The notes beneath the pieces were generated by a model. The model was given only the letters and a program-made list of their open reading frames with translations, ran no database searches and was not told where the DNA came from. DNA of 64,000 nt, from NCBI RefSeq assembly GCF_014083985.1, contig NZ_CP046907.1, positions 4,192,501-4,256,500 on the forward strand. The letters run 5' to 3'. Source of the DNA: Streptomyces sp. SCUT-3 (GTDB lineage: Bacteria > Actinomycetota > Actinomycetes > Streptomycetales > Streptomycetaceae). The number at the start of each line of letters is the position of its first letter. Position 1 is the stretch's first letter. Shown here piece by piece: positions 28,800 to 35,725 of this stretch. The position numbers were made by a program, and so were the translations under genes.

Positions 28800-29894
28800 A
28801 TGCCCGCGCGAGGAGACCCTCCCGAGGGGACACCCGAGGACGTCCCCGGTCCGGGAGGCGAGGAGGAGTACCGGTCCGTCGTCTTCGACGAATCGTTCGT
28901 GCGGGCTGCCCGGATACTGGAGTACTCGGCGAAGGAGCGCAGCGGCCCCGAGGCGCGCCCGGTGCGGACGGTCGGCCCGCGGCGGGAGGGGCCGGTCGGC
29001 CACTCGGCGGCCCGGCAGGTGTACGCCATCGTCCTGCTGGTCGCCGTCGCCCTCGGGGTGGTCGTCTTCATGGGGAGGAACAACCCCTACGAGCAGGCCG
29101 GGCAGCCGCCGGCCGGGGACCTGCGGATGTCCGTGACGCCGCTGGTGCCCCGGGGCCCGGTGCCCGCGGCGTCGGAGAACCCTGACGCCCGTTCGGAGGG
29201 GCTGTTCGCCGGGTCGCCCGCGGCGGACTACCGGTCCGGGGCCGAGGGGATCACCCTCCCGGGTGCACGCGCCACCGCCCACTTCACCGAGGACCAGGTG
29301 CTCCGCGGCCTGGTGACCGTCAAGGACTTCCTGGTGGCGTCCTCCATCGACCCCGGAGCCCTGACCGGGGGCGACGTGCGGGGCGTGCGGACCCTGCTCG
29401 ACCCGGGCCAGCACGACCAGTTCGACCGCAGCCTGGAGGCGCCGGAGGACGACGGCCGCCACCTGGCCACCGGGTGGATGGTGCGTTTCGACCCCGCCCG
29501 CACGGAGCTGGCGGACCCCAGGGTCAGGGTGCGCGGGACGCTGGAGGTGCGCGAGGCCGCCGGGAGCCTGCTGCAGATCGAGGCCGACCACACCTATGTG
29601 TACGCGGTGCGGCCGGCGGGCGGGAAGGGCGGCGGGAAGGGCGGCGAGCCCTCGCTGTTCGCGGTCCGGCGCGCGATCACCTTCCAGCTGACCCGGGAGG
29701 ACCTGCGCGACGGGCACGTGGTGCTGGTCCGCTCGGTCGCCGAGGCGGGCCCGCAGGCCTGCGAGGAGTCCTTCGCGGAGTACTACCGTCCGCTGCCGGC
29801 CGGTGCGGAGGCGGACGGCAGGGGCGGCACCGACCCCTACGACCACGGCCGGCCCGTGGCCGCGGCCTGCGGCGTGCTGGTCCGGAAGGGCTGA
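28800..29894 (+). CDS. SCO2583-like membrane protein
   Basis: A 364-aa bitopic protein: acidic cytoplasmic N-terminus (about 70 residues), one transmembrane helix at about 73-91 (VYAIVLLVAVALGVVVFMG), and an extracytoplasmic domain of about 260 residues that looks folded (EDQVLRGLVTVKDFLVASSIDP, DPGQHDQFDRSLEAPED, LQIEADHTYVYAVRP, VRRAITFQLTREDL, CEESFAEYYRPL). Its N-terminal motif EEEYRSVVFDESFVRAARILE is clearly related to DDEFAAVVLDEDFVRSAPVHE in the gene before, so both may dock to the same cytoplasmic partner. The two cysteines in the exterior domain could form a disulfide. Start ATG 28800 with a leaderless-type -10. Function unknown; context suggests spore-wall assembly. Confidence 0.75.
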   Translation: MPARGDPPEGTPEDVPGPGGEEEYRSVVFDESFVRAARILEYSAKERSGPEARPVRTVGPRREGPVGHSAARQVYAIVLLVAVALGVVVFMGRNNPYEQAGQPPAGDLRMSVTPLVPRGPVPAASENPDARSEGLFAGSPAADYRSGAEGITLPGARATAHFTEDQVLRGLVTVKDFLVASSIDPGALTGGDVRGVRTLLDPGQHDQFDRSLEAPEDDGRHLATGWMVRFDPARTELADPRVRVRGTLEVREAAGSLLQIEADHTYVYAVRPAGGKGGGKGGEPSLFAVRRAITFQLTREDLRDGHVVLVRSVAEAGPQACEESFAEYYRPLPAGAEADGRGGTDPYDHGRPVAAACGVLVRKG

Positions 29895-29996
29895 CCGCGA
29901 CCGGCCCGGCCGCCCGCTGCGGGAAGCAGGGCGGGAGCGGCGGGAAGCAGCGGGGGCGGTTGCGGGGAGCGGGGCCGGGAGGCGGTAGGAGACAGC

Positions 29997-30028
29997 GCGG
30001 GAGGCGGGGCCGCGGCCCCGCCTCCCGC
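29997..30028. terminator. Bidirectional terminator (32-bp palindrome)
   Basis: Perfect 32-bp palindrome with no spacer between two convergent genes. Confidence 0.75.
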
Positions 30029-30031
30029 CGT

Positions 30032-30055
30032 CCGCCGGGACGCGCCTCCCGGCGG
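30032..30055 (-). terminator. Terminator of M48 protease gene
   Basis: Perfect 9-bp arms (30032-30040 with 30047-30055) around a 6-nt loop, ending two bases before the stop codon of the minus-strand gene. Confidence 0.65.
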
Positions 30056-30057
30056 GG

Positions 30058-31134
30058 TCAGTTCCCGGGCCCCTCGGCCCCGGCTCCGCCGCTCTCCGCG
30101 CCGTTCCCCCCGGGGCGGCTGCCCGCGAAGCGGTCGCGCAGCTTCCCGCCTATGTCGCCGGCCCCGGCGCCCAGGTCCCGCAGCAGCCCCATCAGCGGGT
30201 CCTTGCTCTCCCGCACGTCCTTGGCGTAGGAGTTCGCGGACTCCTTGAACGACTCGTACACCGAGGTGTCGCGGTCCTCGGACCGGCGCGGGTAGTGGCC
30301 GTCCAGGATCCGCTGGTGGTCGCGCGAGCCGGCCCACCGCTTCAGCTCGGCCGCCCGGACCGTGGTGAACGGGTGCCGGCGCGGCAGCACGCTGAGGATC
30401 TTCAGCACGGAGTCCCGCAGGTCGCCGGCGGACTCGTACTCCTCGGCCTGGGCGAGGAAGGCGTCGACGTTCATCTCGTGCAGGTGGTTGCCGCCGGCCA
30501 GCTTCATCAGGCCCCGCATGGACGCCTGCAGGTCCTGCCCGACCAGGAGGCCGGCCCGGTCCGCGGACAGTTCGGACTTGCGGAACCACTCGTACAGCGC
30601 AGTGTTGATCGCCCGGAACGCGATGCTGCCCAGCGGCAGCCAGGCCACCCGCTCGGCGAGGCCGGTCAGGAACTCCATGAGCGTGCGGTAGACGGCGTGG
30701 CCGGACAGGGCGTGGCCGACCTCGTGGCCGACCACCGCCCGCATCTCCTCCTCGTCGAGCAGTTCCACCAGCGCGGTGGTGACCACGACGACCGGCTCGT
30801 CCAGGCCGATGCACATCGCGTTGGGCCTGGGGTCCTGGACCACGTACATCTGCGGGACCTTCTCCAGGTCCAGGATGTAGCAGGCGTCCCGCAGCATGTC
30901 GTACAGGTGCGGGAACTGCTGCTCGCCCACGCGGACGGAGTCCGAGAGGAAGAGCAGGCGCAGGGAACGCTCGGGCAGCAGCCCGCTCAGCGTCTTCAAA
31001 ACGGTGTCGAACCCGCTCAGCTTGCGCAGCGCCACCAGCGCCGAGCGGTCCGCCGGGTGCTCGTAGGCGCGCGATGAGATCCCGGGGAAGCGGGTGCGGT
31101 TGCGGCCGGGCACGTTCTCGTCGGACTCGGACAT
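30058..31134 (-). CDS. M48-family zinc metalloprotease
   Basis: A 358-aa protein of the M48 peptidase family. The zinc-binding and catalytic motif H137-E-V-G-H141 occurs in VVGHEVGHALSGHAVYRT, and the third ligand is the glutamate in KSELSADRAGLLVGQD, about 70 residues later. Unlike HtpX it has no N-terminal transmembrane helices. The hydrophobic stretch after the active site (FLTGLAERVAWLPLGSIAF) may sit at the membrane. The C-terminal 60 residues resemble a linker with SVYESFKESANSYAKDVRES, then a Gly/Ala-rich tail. The ATG is at 31134. It faces the SCO2583-like gene and is divergent from two tiny membrane protein genes. Substrate unknown; envelope protein quality control is possible. Confidence 0.88.
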   Translation of the reverse strand: MSESDENVPGRNRTRFPGISSRAYEHPADRSALVALRKLSGFDTVLKTLSGLLPERSLRLLFLSDSVRVGEQQFPHLYDMLRDACYILDLEKVPQMYVVQDPRPNAMCIGLDEPVVVVTTALVELLDEEEMRAVVGHEVGHALSGHAVYRTLMEFLTGLAERVAWLPLGSIAFRAINTALYEWFRKSELSADRAGLLVGQDLQASMRGLMKLAGGNHLHEMNVDAFLAQAEEYESAGDLRDSVLKILSVLPRRHPFTTVRAAELKRWAGSRDHQRILDGHYPRRSEDRDTSVYESFKESANSYAKDVRESKDPLMGLLRDLGAGAGDIGGKLRDRFAGSRPGGNGAESGGAGAEGPGN

Positions 31135-31241
31135 CAGGTGTCCACCCCCATGGTTGCCGTTGCTGACTCGTCCCCCGCCCCACAGTAGGGCCCCAAGCGC
31201 CCCCGGCTAGGCTGGACGCCAGGAAAGAGAAGGAGCCCCCC

Positions 31242-31379
31242 ATGAACGACCTGACCGCCCTCCTGGCCGCCGCCCCCGCCGGTGACGGCATCGGCGTCCT
31301 GCGCTGGGTACTGATCGTCTCGGTGGTGGGGATCGTCCTCCTCGCCTGGTTCCTGCTGCGCGGCTACGGGGACAAGTAG
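31242..31379 (+). CDS. Small membrane protein, 45 aa
   Basis: A 45-residue open frame from the ATG at 31242 to TAG at 31377-31379. A good ribosome binding site (AAGGAG, 31230-31235) lies 6 nt upstream and a TAGGCT -10-like box near 31207. The product has a short N-terminus (MNDLTALLAAAPAGDGIGV), one transmembrane helix at about residues 20-39 (WVLIVSVVGIVLLAWFLL) and a charged end RGYGDK. Its codons are G/C-biased at third positions, supporting a real gene. No family function is known to me. It is followed by a second tiny membrane protein of similar design and then nadD. Confidence 0.7.
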   Translation: MNDLTALLAAAPAGDGIGVLRWVLIVSVVGIVLLAWFLLRGYGDK

Positions 31380-31528
31380 CAGGCAGCAGACTCCGTTGAC
31401 GTACCGGTTGCCTGAAAGGACGCGTCCGGACCGTCCGGGGTTCCCCCCGGACCGCATCCGCGGACGCGCCCGTACGATGAGGCACGACATCCTGCCGCGA
31501 CCACTCACCGCAAAGGGCCCCGTCTGAC

Positions 31529-31675
31529 ATGATCACCACCTCCGCCGCCGCGCTGACCCTCCTCGCCTCCGAGAGTGGCGAGCACGAGAACCTCAACCCG
31601 TACGTGACCGGCATCGGCGCCTTCCTCTTCCTGATGGTGCTGCTGTGGATCACCACCCGCTTCAACCGGGACTGA
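31529..31675 (+). CDS. Small membrane protein, 48 aa
   Basis: A 48-residue open frame from the ATG at 31529 to TGA at 31673-31675. The N-terminal part ([20 protein letters not shown]) is followed by one transmembrane helix at about residues 27-42 ([16 protein letters not shown]) and the basic end RFNRD. From memory, a similar protein precedes nadD in other Streptomyces, which supports it as a true gene. The upstream AAAGGG is a modest ribosome binding site at 31512-31517. nadD begins 25 bases later with its own -10-like box. Function unknown. Confidence 0.7.
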   Translation: MITTSAAALTLLASESGEHENLNPYVTGIGAFLFLMVLLWITTRFNRD

Positions 31676-31686
31676 GCACGCGGCCT

Positions 31687-31692
31687 TAAGCT
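31687..31692 (+). promoter_or_regulatory. -10 element upstream of nadD
   Basis: TAAGCT (TAnnnT) lies 8 nt before the nadD ATG with no ribosome binding site, consistent with a leaderless mRNA. Confidence 0.45.
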
Positions 31693-31700
31693 CTGGTCGC

Positions 31701-32306
31701 ATGGGAGAGCAGCCGAAGCGACGACTGGGTGTGATGGGCGGCACGTTCGACCCGATCCACCACGGACACCTGGTCGCCGCCAGCGAGGTGGCCAGTCTGT
31801 TCGACCTCGACGAGGTGATCTTCGTACCGACCGGCCAGCCGTGGCAGAAGAGCCACAAGACGGTGTCCCCGGCCGAGGACCGCTACTTGATGACGGTCAT
31901 CGCGACCGCCTCCAACCCGCAGTTCTCGGTCAGCCGCACCGACATCGACCGCGGCGGCAAGACGTACACCGTCGACACGCTCCGCGACCTGCGGACCGAG
32001 CACCCGGACGCGGAGCTGTTCTTCATCACCGGAGCCGATGCGCTCTCCCAGATCCTGAGCTGGCGCAACGCCCGGGAGATGTTCGGGCTCGCCCACTTCA
32101 TCGGGGTGAACAGGCCGGGGCACGAACTCCAGGACCCCGGCTTCCCCGAGGGCGGCGTGTCCCTGGTCGAGGTGCCCGCGCTGGCCATCTCCTCCACGGA
32201 CTGCAGGCAGCGGGTGGCCAAGGGCCAGCCGGTCTGGTACCTCGTGCCCGACGGGGTGGTCCGCTACATCAACAAGCGGAAGCTGTACCGGCAGGACGCC
32301 GGATAG
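31701..32306 (+). CDS. nadD: Nicotinate-nucleotide adenylyltransferase
   Basis: Transfers AMP from ATP to nicotinate mononucleotide in NAD synthesis. The 201-aa length is typical. The nucleotidyltransferase motif [15 protein letters not shown] begins at residue 13, and the C-terminal [21 protein letters not shown] carries the conserved ISST substrate motif. SWRNAREM and the PTGQPWQK loop also match. The ATG at 31701 appears leaderless. nadD, the LCP gene, rsfS and the phosphoglycerate-mutase gene keep the usual actinobacterial order. A 10-bp tandem repeat begins five bases after the stop. Confidence 0.96.
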   Translation: MGEQPKRRLGVMGGTFDPIHHGHLVAASEVASLFDLDEVIFVPTGQPWQKSHKTVSPAEDRYLMTVIATASNPQFSVSRTDIDRGGKTYTVDTLRDLRTEHPDAELFFITGADALSQILSWRNAREMFGLAHFIGVNRPGHELQDPGFPEGGVSLVEVPALAISSTDCRQRVAKGQPVWYLVPDGVVRYINKRKLYRQDAG

Positions 32307-32310
32307 ATCC

Positions 32311-32340
32311 CGGACACAGCCGGAGACAGCCGGACACAGC
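32311..32340 (+). repeat. 10-bp tandem repeat after nadD
   Basis: Three units CGGACACAGC, CGGAGACAGC, CGGACACAGC begin five bases after the nadD stop. Confidence 0.75.
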
Positions 32341-32367
32341 ACGGACGAGATCGGCAAGGGGCCGCTG

Positions 32368-34233
32368 GTGAACGACCGACACTCCGCCGACCACTACGGC
32401 GACGAGCCGTACGGGACGGGCGCGTACGACGCCGGCCGGCAGCAGGGCCACGCGCAGGACCCCTACGGGCAGCAGACCCCGTACCCGCAGGAGTACGGAC
32501 AGGGCCAGGAGTACGGGCAGGGCTACGCACAGCAGTACCCCCAGGACCAGGGGCAGTACGCCCAGGACCAGGGGCAGTACGCCCCGGGCGGGCAGCAGTC
32601 CTACTCCGGCGGCGGGTACGCCGAGGGGTACTCCGGGCAGCAGCAGTACCCCGGGCAGCAGTACCCCGGGCAGCAGTACTCCGGGCAGCAGTACCCCGGG
32701 CAGGCCACGGGGCTCCGGGACCAGCAGGCCTGGATCCCCCAGCAGCAGCCCCACGAGCAGCAGCCGCCGCCCAGGGACCCGTCCTACGGGCAGCCGCAGC
32801 CGCAGCCGCACCGGGAGCAGCCCTACGGCGGGCAGCAGCACGACGCGCGGTACGAGGAGGAGCGGTACGAGGACCCGGAGCCGGCCGCACGGCCCGACGG
32901 GGATCCCGGACACGGTTCCGACCGGGGGCCCGACCGGGGGCCCGACCGGGGCCACGGCCCGGAGGCCGACCGCGGCGAGGATTACGCCACGGAGCAGTTC
33001 GCCTTCGTGGAGGAGGACGACGAGGACTCCGAGGACGTCATCGACTGGCTGAAGTTCAGCGAGTCCCGGACCGAGCGGCGCGACGAGCGCAAGCGGCGCG
33101 GCCGCAACCGGGTGATCGCCGCGTGCGTGGTGCTGGTGCTCGCCCTGGCCGGCGGCACCGGCTACCTGTGGGCGACCGGCAGGCTCCCCGGCGGGGAGAC
33201 CGACGTGTCCGGGCCGGCCGTGGCGGGCGGGCAGAAGCGCGACGTCATCGTCGTCCACCTCAAGCCCGTCGACAGCACCGAGTCCTCCACCGCCCTCCTG
33301 GTCGGCAACACGACCAGGAACAAGGGCACCACGGTCCTGCTGCCCAACTCCATGGCGGTCTCCACCGACGACGGCGGCGCCACGACCCTGGGCAAGTCGG
33401 TGGAGGACGAGGGCGCGGGCCCCACCCGCGACGCCCTCAACTCCCTCCTGGGAGCGAACATCAAGGGCACCTGGCGGCTGGACACGCCGTTCCTGGAGAA
33501 CCTGGTCGAGCTCAACGGCGGCATTGTCGTCGACGCCGACGCCACGGTCAGGGACGGTGACGGGGACGACGCCAAGACCCTCGTCACCCGGGGCAAGGGG
33601 CGCGAGCTCAACGGCCGCGCCGCCGTCGCCTACGCCACCCACCGGGCGCAGGGCGAGTCCTCCGACAAGCAGCTCGCCCGCTTCGGCCAGGTGCTGCAGG
33701 GGGTGCTGGAGAAGATGCCCAGCGGCGCCACGGACGCCACCCGCACGGTGCAGAGCCTGGGCGCCATCGCCGACCCGTCGCTGCCGGAGGGGGAGCTCGG
33801 CGCCTCGCTCGCCTCCCTCGCCGAGATGGCCAAGACCGGCGCCTACTCCACCGTCCCCCTGCCGGTCGAGGCGGACGGCACGCTGGACGGGAGCACCACC
33901 GAGGGCGTGGTCAAGGAGGTGCTCGGCGGCACCGTGGACAACACCGACGCCGACTCCACCCCCCGGGTCAGCGTCCGGAACGCCACCGGCTCCCGGGAAC
34001 GGGCCGCGGACGCCGAGGTGGCGATCGTCAACGGCGGCTGGTCCTACGTCCCCGGCGGCACCGCGGAGGGGGCGGCCTCCTCCCGGGTGACCTACGCCGA
34101 CGCCGCGCACGCCGCCGCGGCGAAGGAGGTCGCCAAGACCCTCGGCCTGCCCGCCACGGCGGTGGGCAAGGGCCGGGCGGCCCAGAACGCCGACGTGGTC
34201 GTCGTCCTGGGGCAGGACTACGACGGGAAATGA
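32368..34233 (+). CDS. LytR-CpsA-Psr (LCP)-family protein, PdtA-like
   Basis: A 621-aa protein in the position of S. coelicolor SCO2578 (PdtA), an LCP-family transferase reported to attach polydiglycosylphosphate to the wall. The first ~245 residues are cytoplasmic and strongly biased to Gln, Tyr, Gly and Pro, with repeats of YPGQQ type, then an acidic stretch. One transmembrane helix follows at about 250-270 (VIAACVVLVLALAGGTGYLWA). The extracytoplasmic LCP-like domain (about 290-500) contains RDVIVVHLKPVD and VELNGGIVVDADATV, and a LytR_C-type domain ends the protein (about 530-620, VAIVNGGWSYVPGGTAEG). The GTG at 32368 follows AAGGGG. The usual Arg/Asp pattern of catalytic LCP domains is only partly kept, so activity is not certain. 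Confidence 0.82.
   Translation: MNDRHSADHYGDEPYGTGAYDAGRQQGHAQDPYGQQTPYPQEYGQGQEYGQGYAQQYPQDQGQYAQDQGQYAPGGQQSYSGGGYAEGYSGQQQYPGQQYPGQQYSGQQYPGQATGLRDQQAWIPQQQPHEQQPPPRDPSYGQPQPQPHREQPYGGQQHDARYEEERYEDPEPAARPDGDPGHGSDRGPDRGPDRGHGPEADRGEDYATEQFAFVEEDDEDSEDVIDWLKFSESRTERRDERKRRGRNRVIAACVVLVLALAGGTGYLWATGRLPGGETDVSGPAVAGGQKRDVIVVHLKPVDSTESSTALLVGNTTRNKGTTVLLPNSMAVSTDDGGATTLGKSVEDEGAGPTRDALNSLLGANIKGTWRLDTPFLENLVELNGGIVVDADATVRDGDGDDAKTLVTRGKGRELNGRAAVAYATHRAQGESSDKQLARFGQVLQGVLEKMPSGATDATRTVQSLGAIADPSLPEGELGASLASLAEMAKTGAYSTVPLPVEADGTLDGSTTEGVVKEVLGGTVDNTDADSTPRVSVRNATGSRERAADAEVAIVNGGWSYVPGGTAEGAASSRVTYADAAHAAAAKEVAKTLGLPATAVGKGRAAQNADVVVVLGQDYDGK
32644..32703 (+). repeat. 15-bp coding repeat in LCP gene
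   Basis: Four near-identical units CAGTACCCCGGGCAG encode QYPGQ; related units lie upstream between 32548 and 32583 (QYAQDQG). Confidence 0.75.
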
Positions 34234-34241
34234 CGGGAAGC

Positions 34242-34273
34242 ACCCCTCCGGGGTCATGAGACCCTGGAGGGGT
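34242..34273 (+). terminator. Terminator after LCP gene
   Basis: 14-bp stem with one G-T wobble (34242-34255 with 34260-34273) and an ATGA loop, nine bases after the stop. Confidence 0.75.
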
Positions 34274-34307
34274 TCATCCTGCTCCCGAACCGAAAGCACA
34301 AAACTTC

Positions 34308-34742
34308 GTGACCGCAACGGACCGCGCCGTCGAACTCGTCACTGCTGCCGCCCAGGCGGCGGCCGACAGGCTGGCGCACGACATCATCGCCTACGACGTC
34401 AGCGACGTCCTCGCCATCACGGACGCCTTCCTCCTGGCCTCGGCGCCCAACGACCGCCAGGTCAAGGCGATCGTCGACGGCATCGAGGAGGCCCTCCTGA
34501 AGGAGCACGGCGCCAAGCCGGTGCGCCGGGAGGGCGAGCGCGACGGCCGCTGGGTGCTGCTCGACTACGTCGACATCGTGGTGCACGTCCAGCACGCCGA
34601 GGAGCGCGTCTTCTACGCACTCGAGCGGCTGTGGAAGGACTGCCCCGAGATGGAGCTGCCCGAGGACGCCAGGGCCACCCGCGGCCGCGCCGAGGAGCAC
34701 GCCCGCGCACACGGTGCCGAGGCGGACGGAGAGCTGAGCTGA
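34308..34742 (+). CDS. rsfS: Ribosome silencing factor RsfS
   Basis: Binds L14 on the 50S subunit and blocks subunit joining when nutrients are scarce (RsfS/YbeB/Iojap family). The 144-aa product has the family core: YDVSDVLAITDAFLLASAPNDRQVKAI, WVLLDYVDIVVHVQHAEERVFYALERLW. A tail rich in Arg, Glu and Ala follows. The start is GTG at 34308; the ribosome binding site is weak, so initiation may be inefficient. Its stop TGA overlaps the CTG start of the next gene (CTGA). nadD-rsfS-phosphoglycerate mutase linkage is typical, although a terminator lies between the LCP gene and rsfS. Confidence 0.96.
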   Translation: MTATDRAVELVTAAAQAAADRLAHDIIAYDVSDVLAITDAFLLASAPNDRQVKAIVDGIEEALLKEHGAKPVRREGERDGRWVLLDYVDIVVHVQHAEERVFYALERLWKDCPEMELPEDARATRGRAEEHARAHGAEADGELS

Positions 34743-35392
34743 ACGGCAGGAAGTACGGCCGCGGCCGGCGCATCGTCCTGTGGCGGCACGGCCAGACGGA
34801 GTGGAACCTCGAGGGCCGCTTCCAGGGCACCACGGACATCCCGCTGACGGAGACCGGCATCGCCCAGGCCAAGCGCTCCGCACGCCTGCTGGCTGCCCTG
34901 CGGCCCCACCGGATCATCGCCTCGGACCTCAAGCGCGCCGCCGCCACCGCGGCCGAGCTCGCCGCCGTCACCGGCCTGCCGGTCGACCACCACCACGGGC
35001 TGCGCGAGACCTACGCGGGCGTGTGGCAGGGGCTGACCAACGCCGAGATCCAGGAGAAGTACTCCGAGGAGTACGACGCCTGGAAGCGCGGCGAGCCGGT
35101 GCGGCGCGGCGGCGGCGAGCTGGAGACCGAGGTCGCCGACCGCTCCGCCCCGGTGGTGCTGGCGGCGGCGGACGAGCTGCCCGAGGACGGCACGCTCGTC
35201 GTGGTCGCCCACGGCGGGAGCATAAGGGTCACCCTCGGCCGCCTCATCGGCCTCGACCCGCACCAGTGGGAGTCCCTGGGCGGCCTGTCCAACTGCTGCT
35301 GGTCGGTGCTGGGGGAGGGCGCCTCGGGCTGGCGCCTGCTGGAGCACAACGCCGGCACCCTGCCCGCGCCGGTCATCGGCGACGACACGTAG
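34739..35392 (+). CDS. Histidine phosphatase / phosphoglycerate-mutase-family protein, CTG start
   Basis: A 217-aa member of the histidine phosphatase superfamily. The catalytic histidine lies in WRHGQTEWNLEGRFQGTTDIPL near residue 17 and the second in VVVAHGGSIRVTLGRL. The family includes cofactor-dependent phosphoglycerate mutases and many small-molecule phosphatases; genes at this position have been labelled mutases without proof. No ATG, GTG or TTG occurs between the rsfS stop and the catalytic motif. The CTG at 34739 overlaps that stop as CTGA and has GGAGAG five bases upstream, so it is the best start (MNGRKYGRGRRIVLWRHG). A GTG about 36 codons upstream would put a long extension inside rsfS and is less likely. 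Confidence 0.9.
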   Translation: MNGRKYGRGRRIVLWRHGQTEWNLEGRFQGTTDIPLTETGIAQAKRSARLLAALRPHRIIASDLKRAAATAAELAAVTGLPVDHHHGLRETYAGVWQGLTNAEIQEKYSEEYDAWKRGEPVRRGGGELETEVADRSAPVVLAAADELPEDGTLVVVAHGGSIRVTLGRLIGLDPHQWESLGGLSNCCWSVLGEGASGWRLLEHNAGTLPAPVIGDDT

Positions 35393-35403
35393 GCGGCGGC
35401 CGC

Positions 35404-35429
35404 CCGTCCGGGGTACCGGCCCCGGACGG
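35404..35429 (+). terminator. Terminator after phosphoglycerate-mutase-family gene
   Basis: Perfect 10-bp stem (35404-35413 with 35420-35429) and a 6-nt loop. Confidence 0.7.
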
Positions 35430-35480
35430 ACCCGCCCACGGGGCTCCGTGGCAGGGCCCGCAGGCGGGACCGGGACCGGA

Positions 35481-35511
35481 TTTCAGGATTCGGGGGATCA
35501 CCGGTTAAGCT
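35481..35511 (+). promoter_or_regulatory. Possible promoter of first tRNA-Ala
   Basis: TTTCAG, a 19-bp spacer, then TAAGCT (35506-35511); the -35 is a poor match. Confidence 0.35.
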
Positions 35512-35547
35512 TCTTCTCGTTCGAGGCGGTCACCGCCGAAGAACGGC

Positions 35548-35620
35548 GGGGCTATAGCTCAGCTGGTAGAGCACTTGCATGGCATGCAAGGGGTCAGGGG
35601 TTCAAATCCCCTTAGCTCCA
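35548..35620 (+). tRNA. tRNA-Ala (GGC)
   Basis: A complete 73-nt cloverleaf. The acceptor stem GGGGCTA pairs with TAGCTCC and includes the G3-T70 wobble that identifies alanine tRNAs. The D arm is GCTC/GAGC, the anticodon stem CTTGC/GCAAG with loop ATGGCAT, giving anticodon GGC. The T arm is AGGGG-TTCAAAT-CCCCT. CCA is not encoded (discriminator A, then CAG). A terminator with a T run follows. A second, slightly different tRNA-Ala(GGC) lies 1.7 kb downstream. Confidence 0.97.
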
Positions 35621-35625
35621 CAGAA

Positions 35626-35663
35626 AGAACGCCTCCGGGATCTCCCGGGGGCGTTCTGCTTTT
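35626..35663 (+). terminator. Intrinsic terminator after tRNA-Ala
   Basis: 14-bp stem with one T-G wobble (35626-35639 with 35644-35657) followed by GCTTTT, a classical intrinsic terminator, rare in this window. Confidence 0.85.
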
Positions 35664-35725
35664 GTGCCGCCATTCGCCCCGCGGGGACCGATCCGTCCGT
35701 CCGGCCGGCGCATCCGGCCGGCTGA

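Noticed and set aside
22236-29846. A 2,536-codon open frame on the minus strand
   Set aside because: It runs antisense to or out of frame with obvious genes (the TagF-like gene, proB, proA and others). Very high G/C makes stop codons rare, so such shadow frames are expected.
34256-34738. Extended N-terminus of the phosphoglycerate-mutase-family protein
   Set aside because: The upstream frame lies inside rsfS, is Arg/Gly-rich and shows no coding bias of its own.
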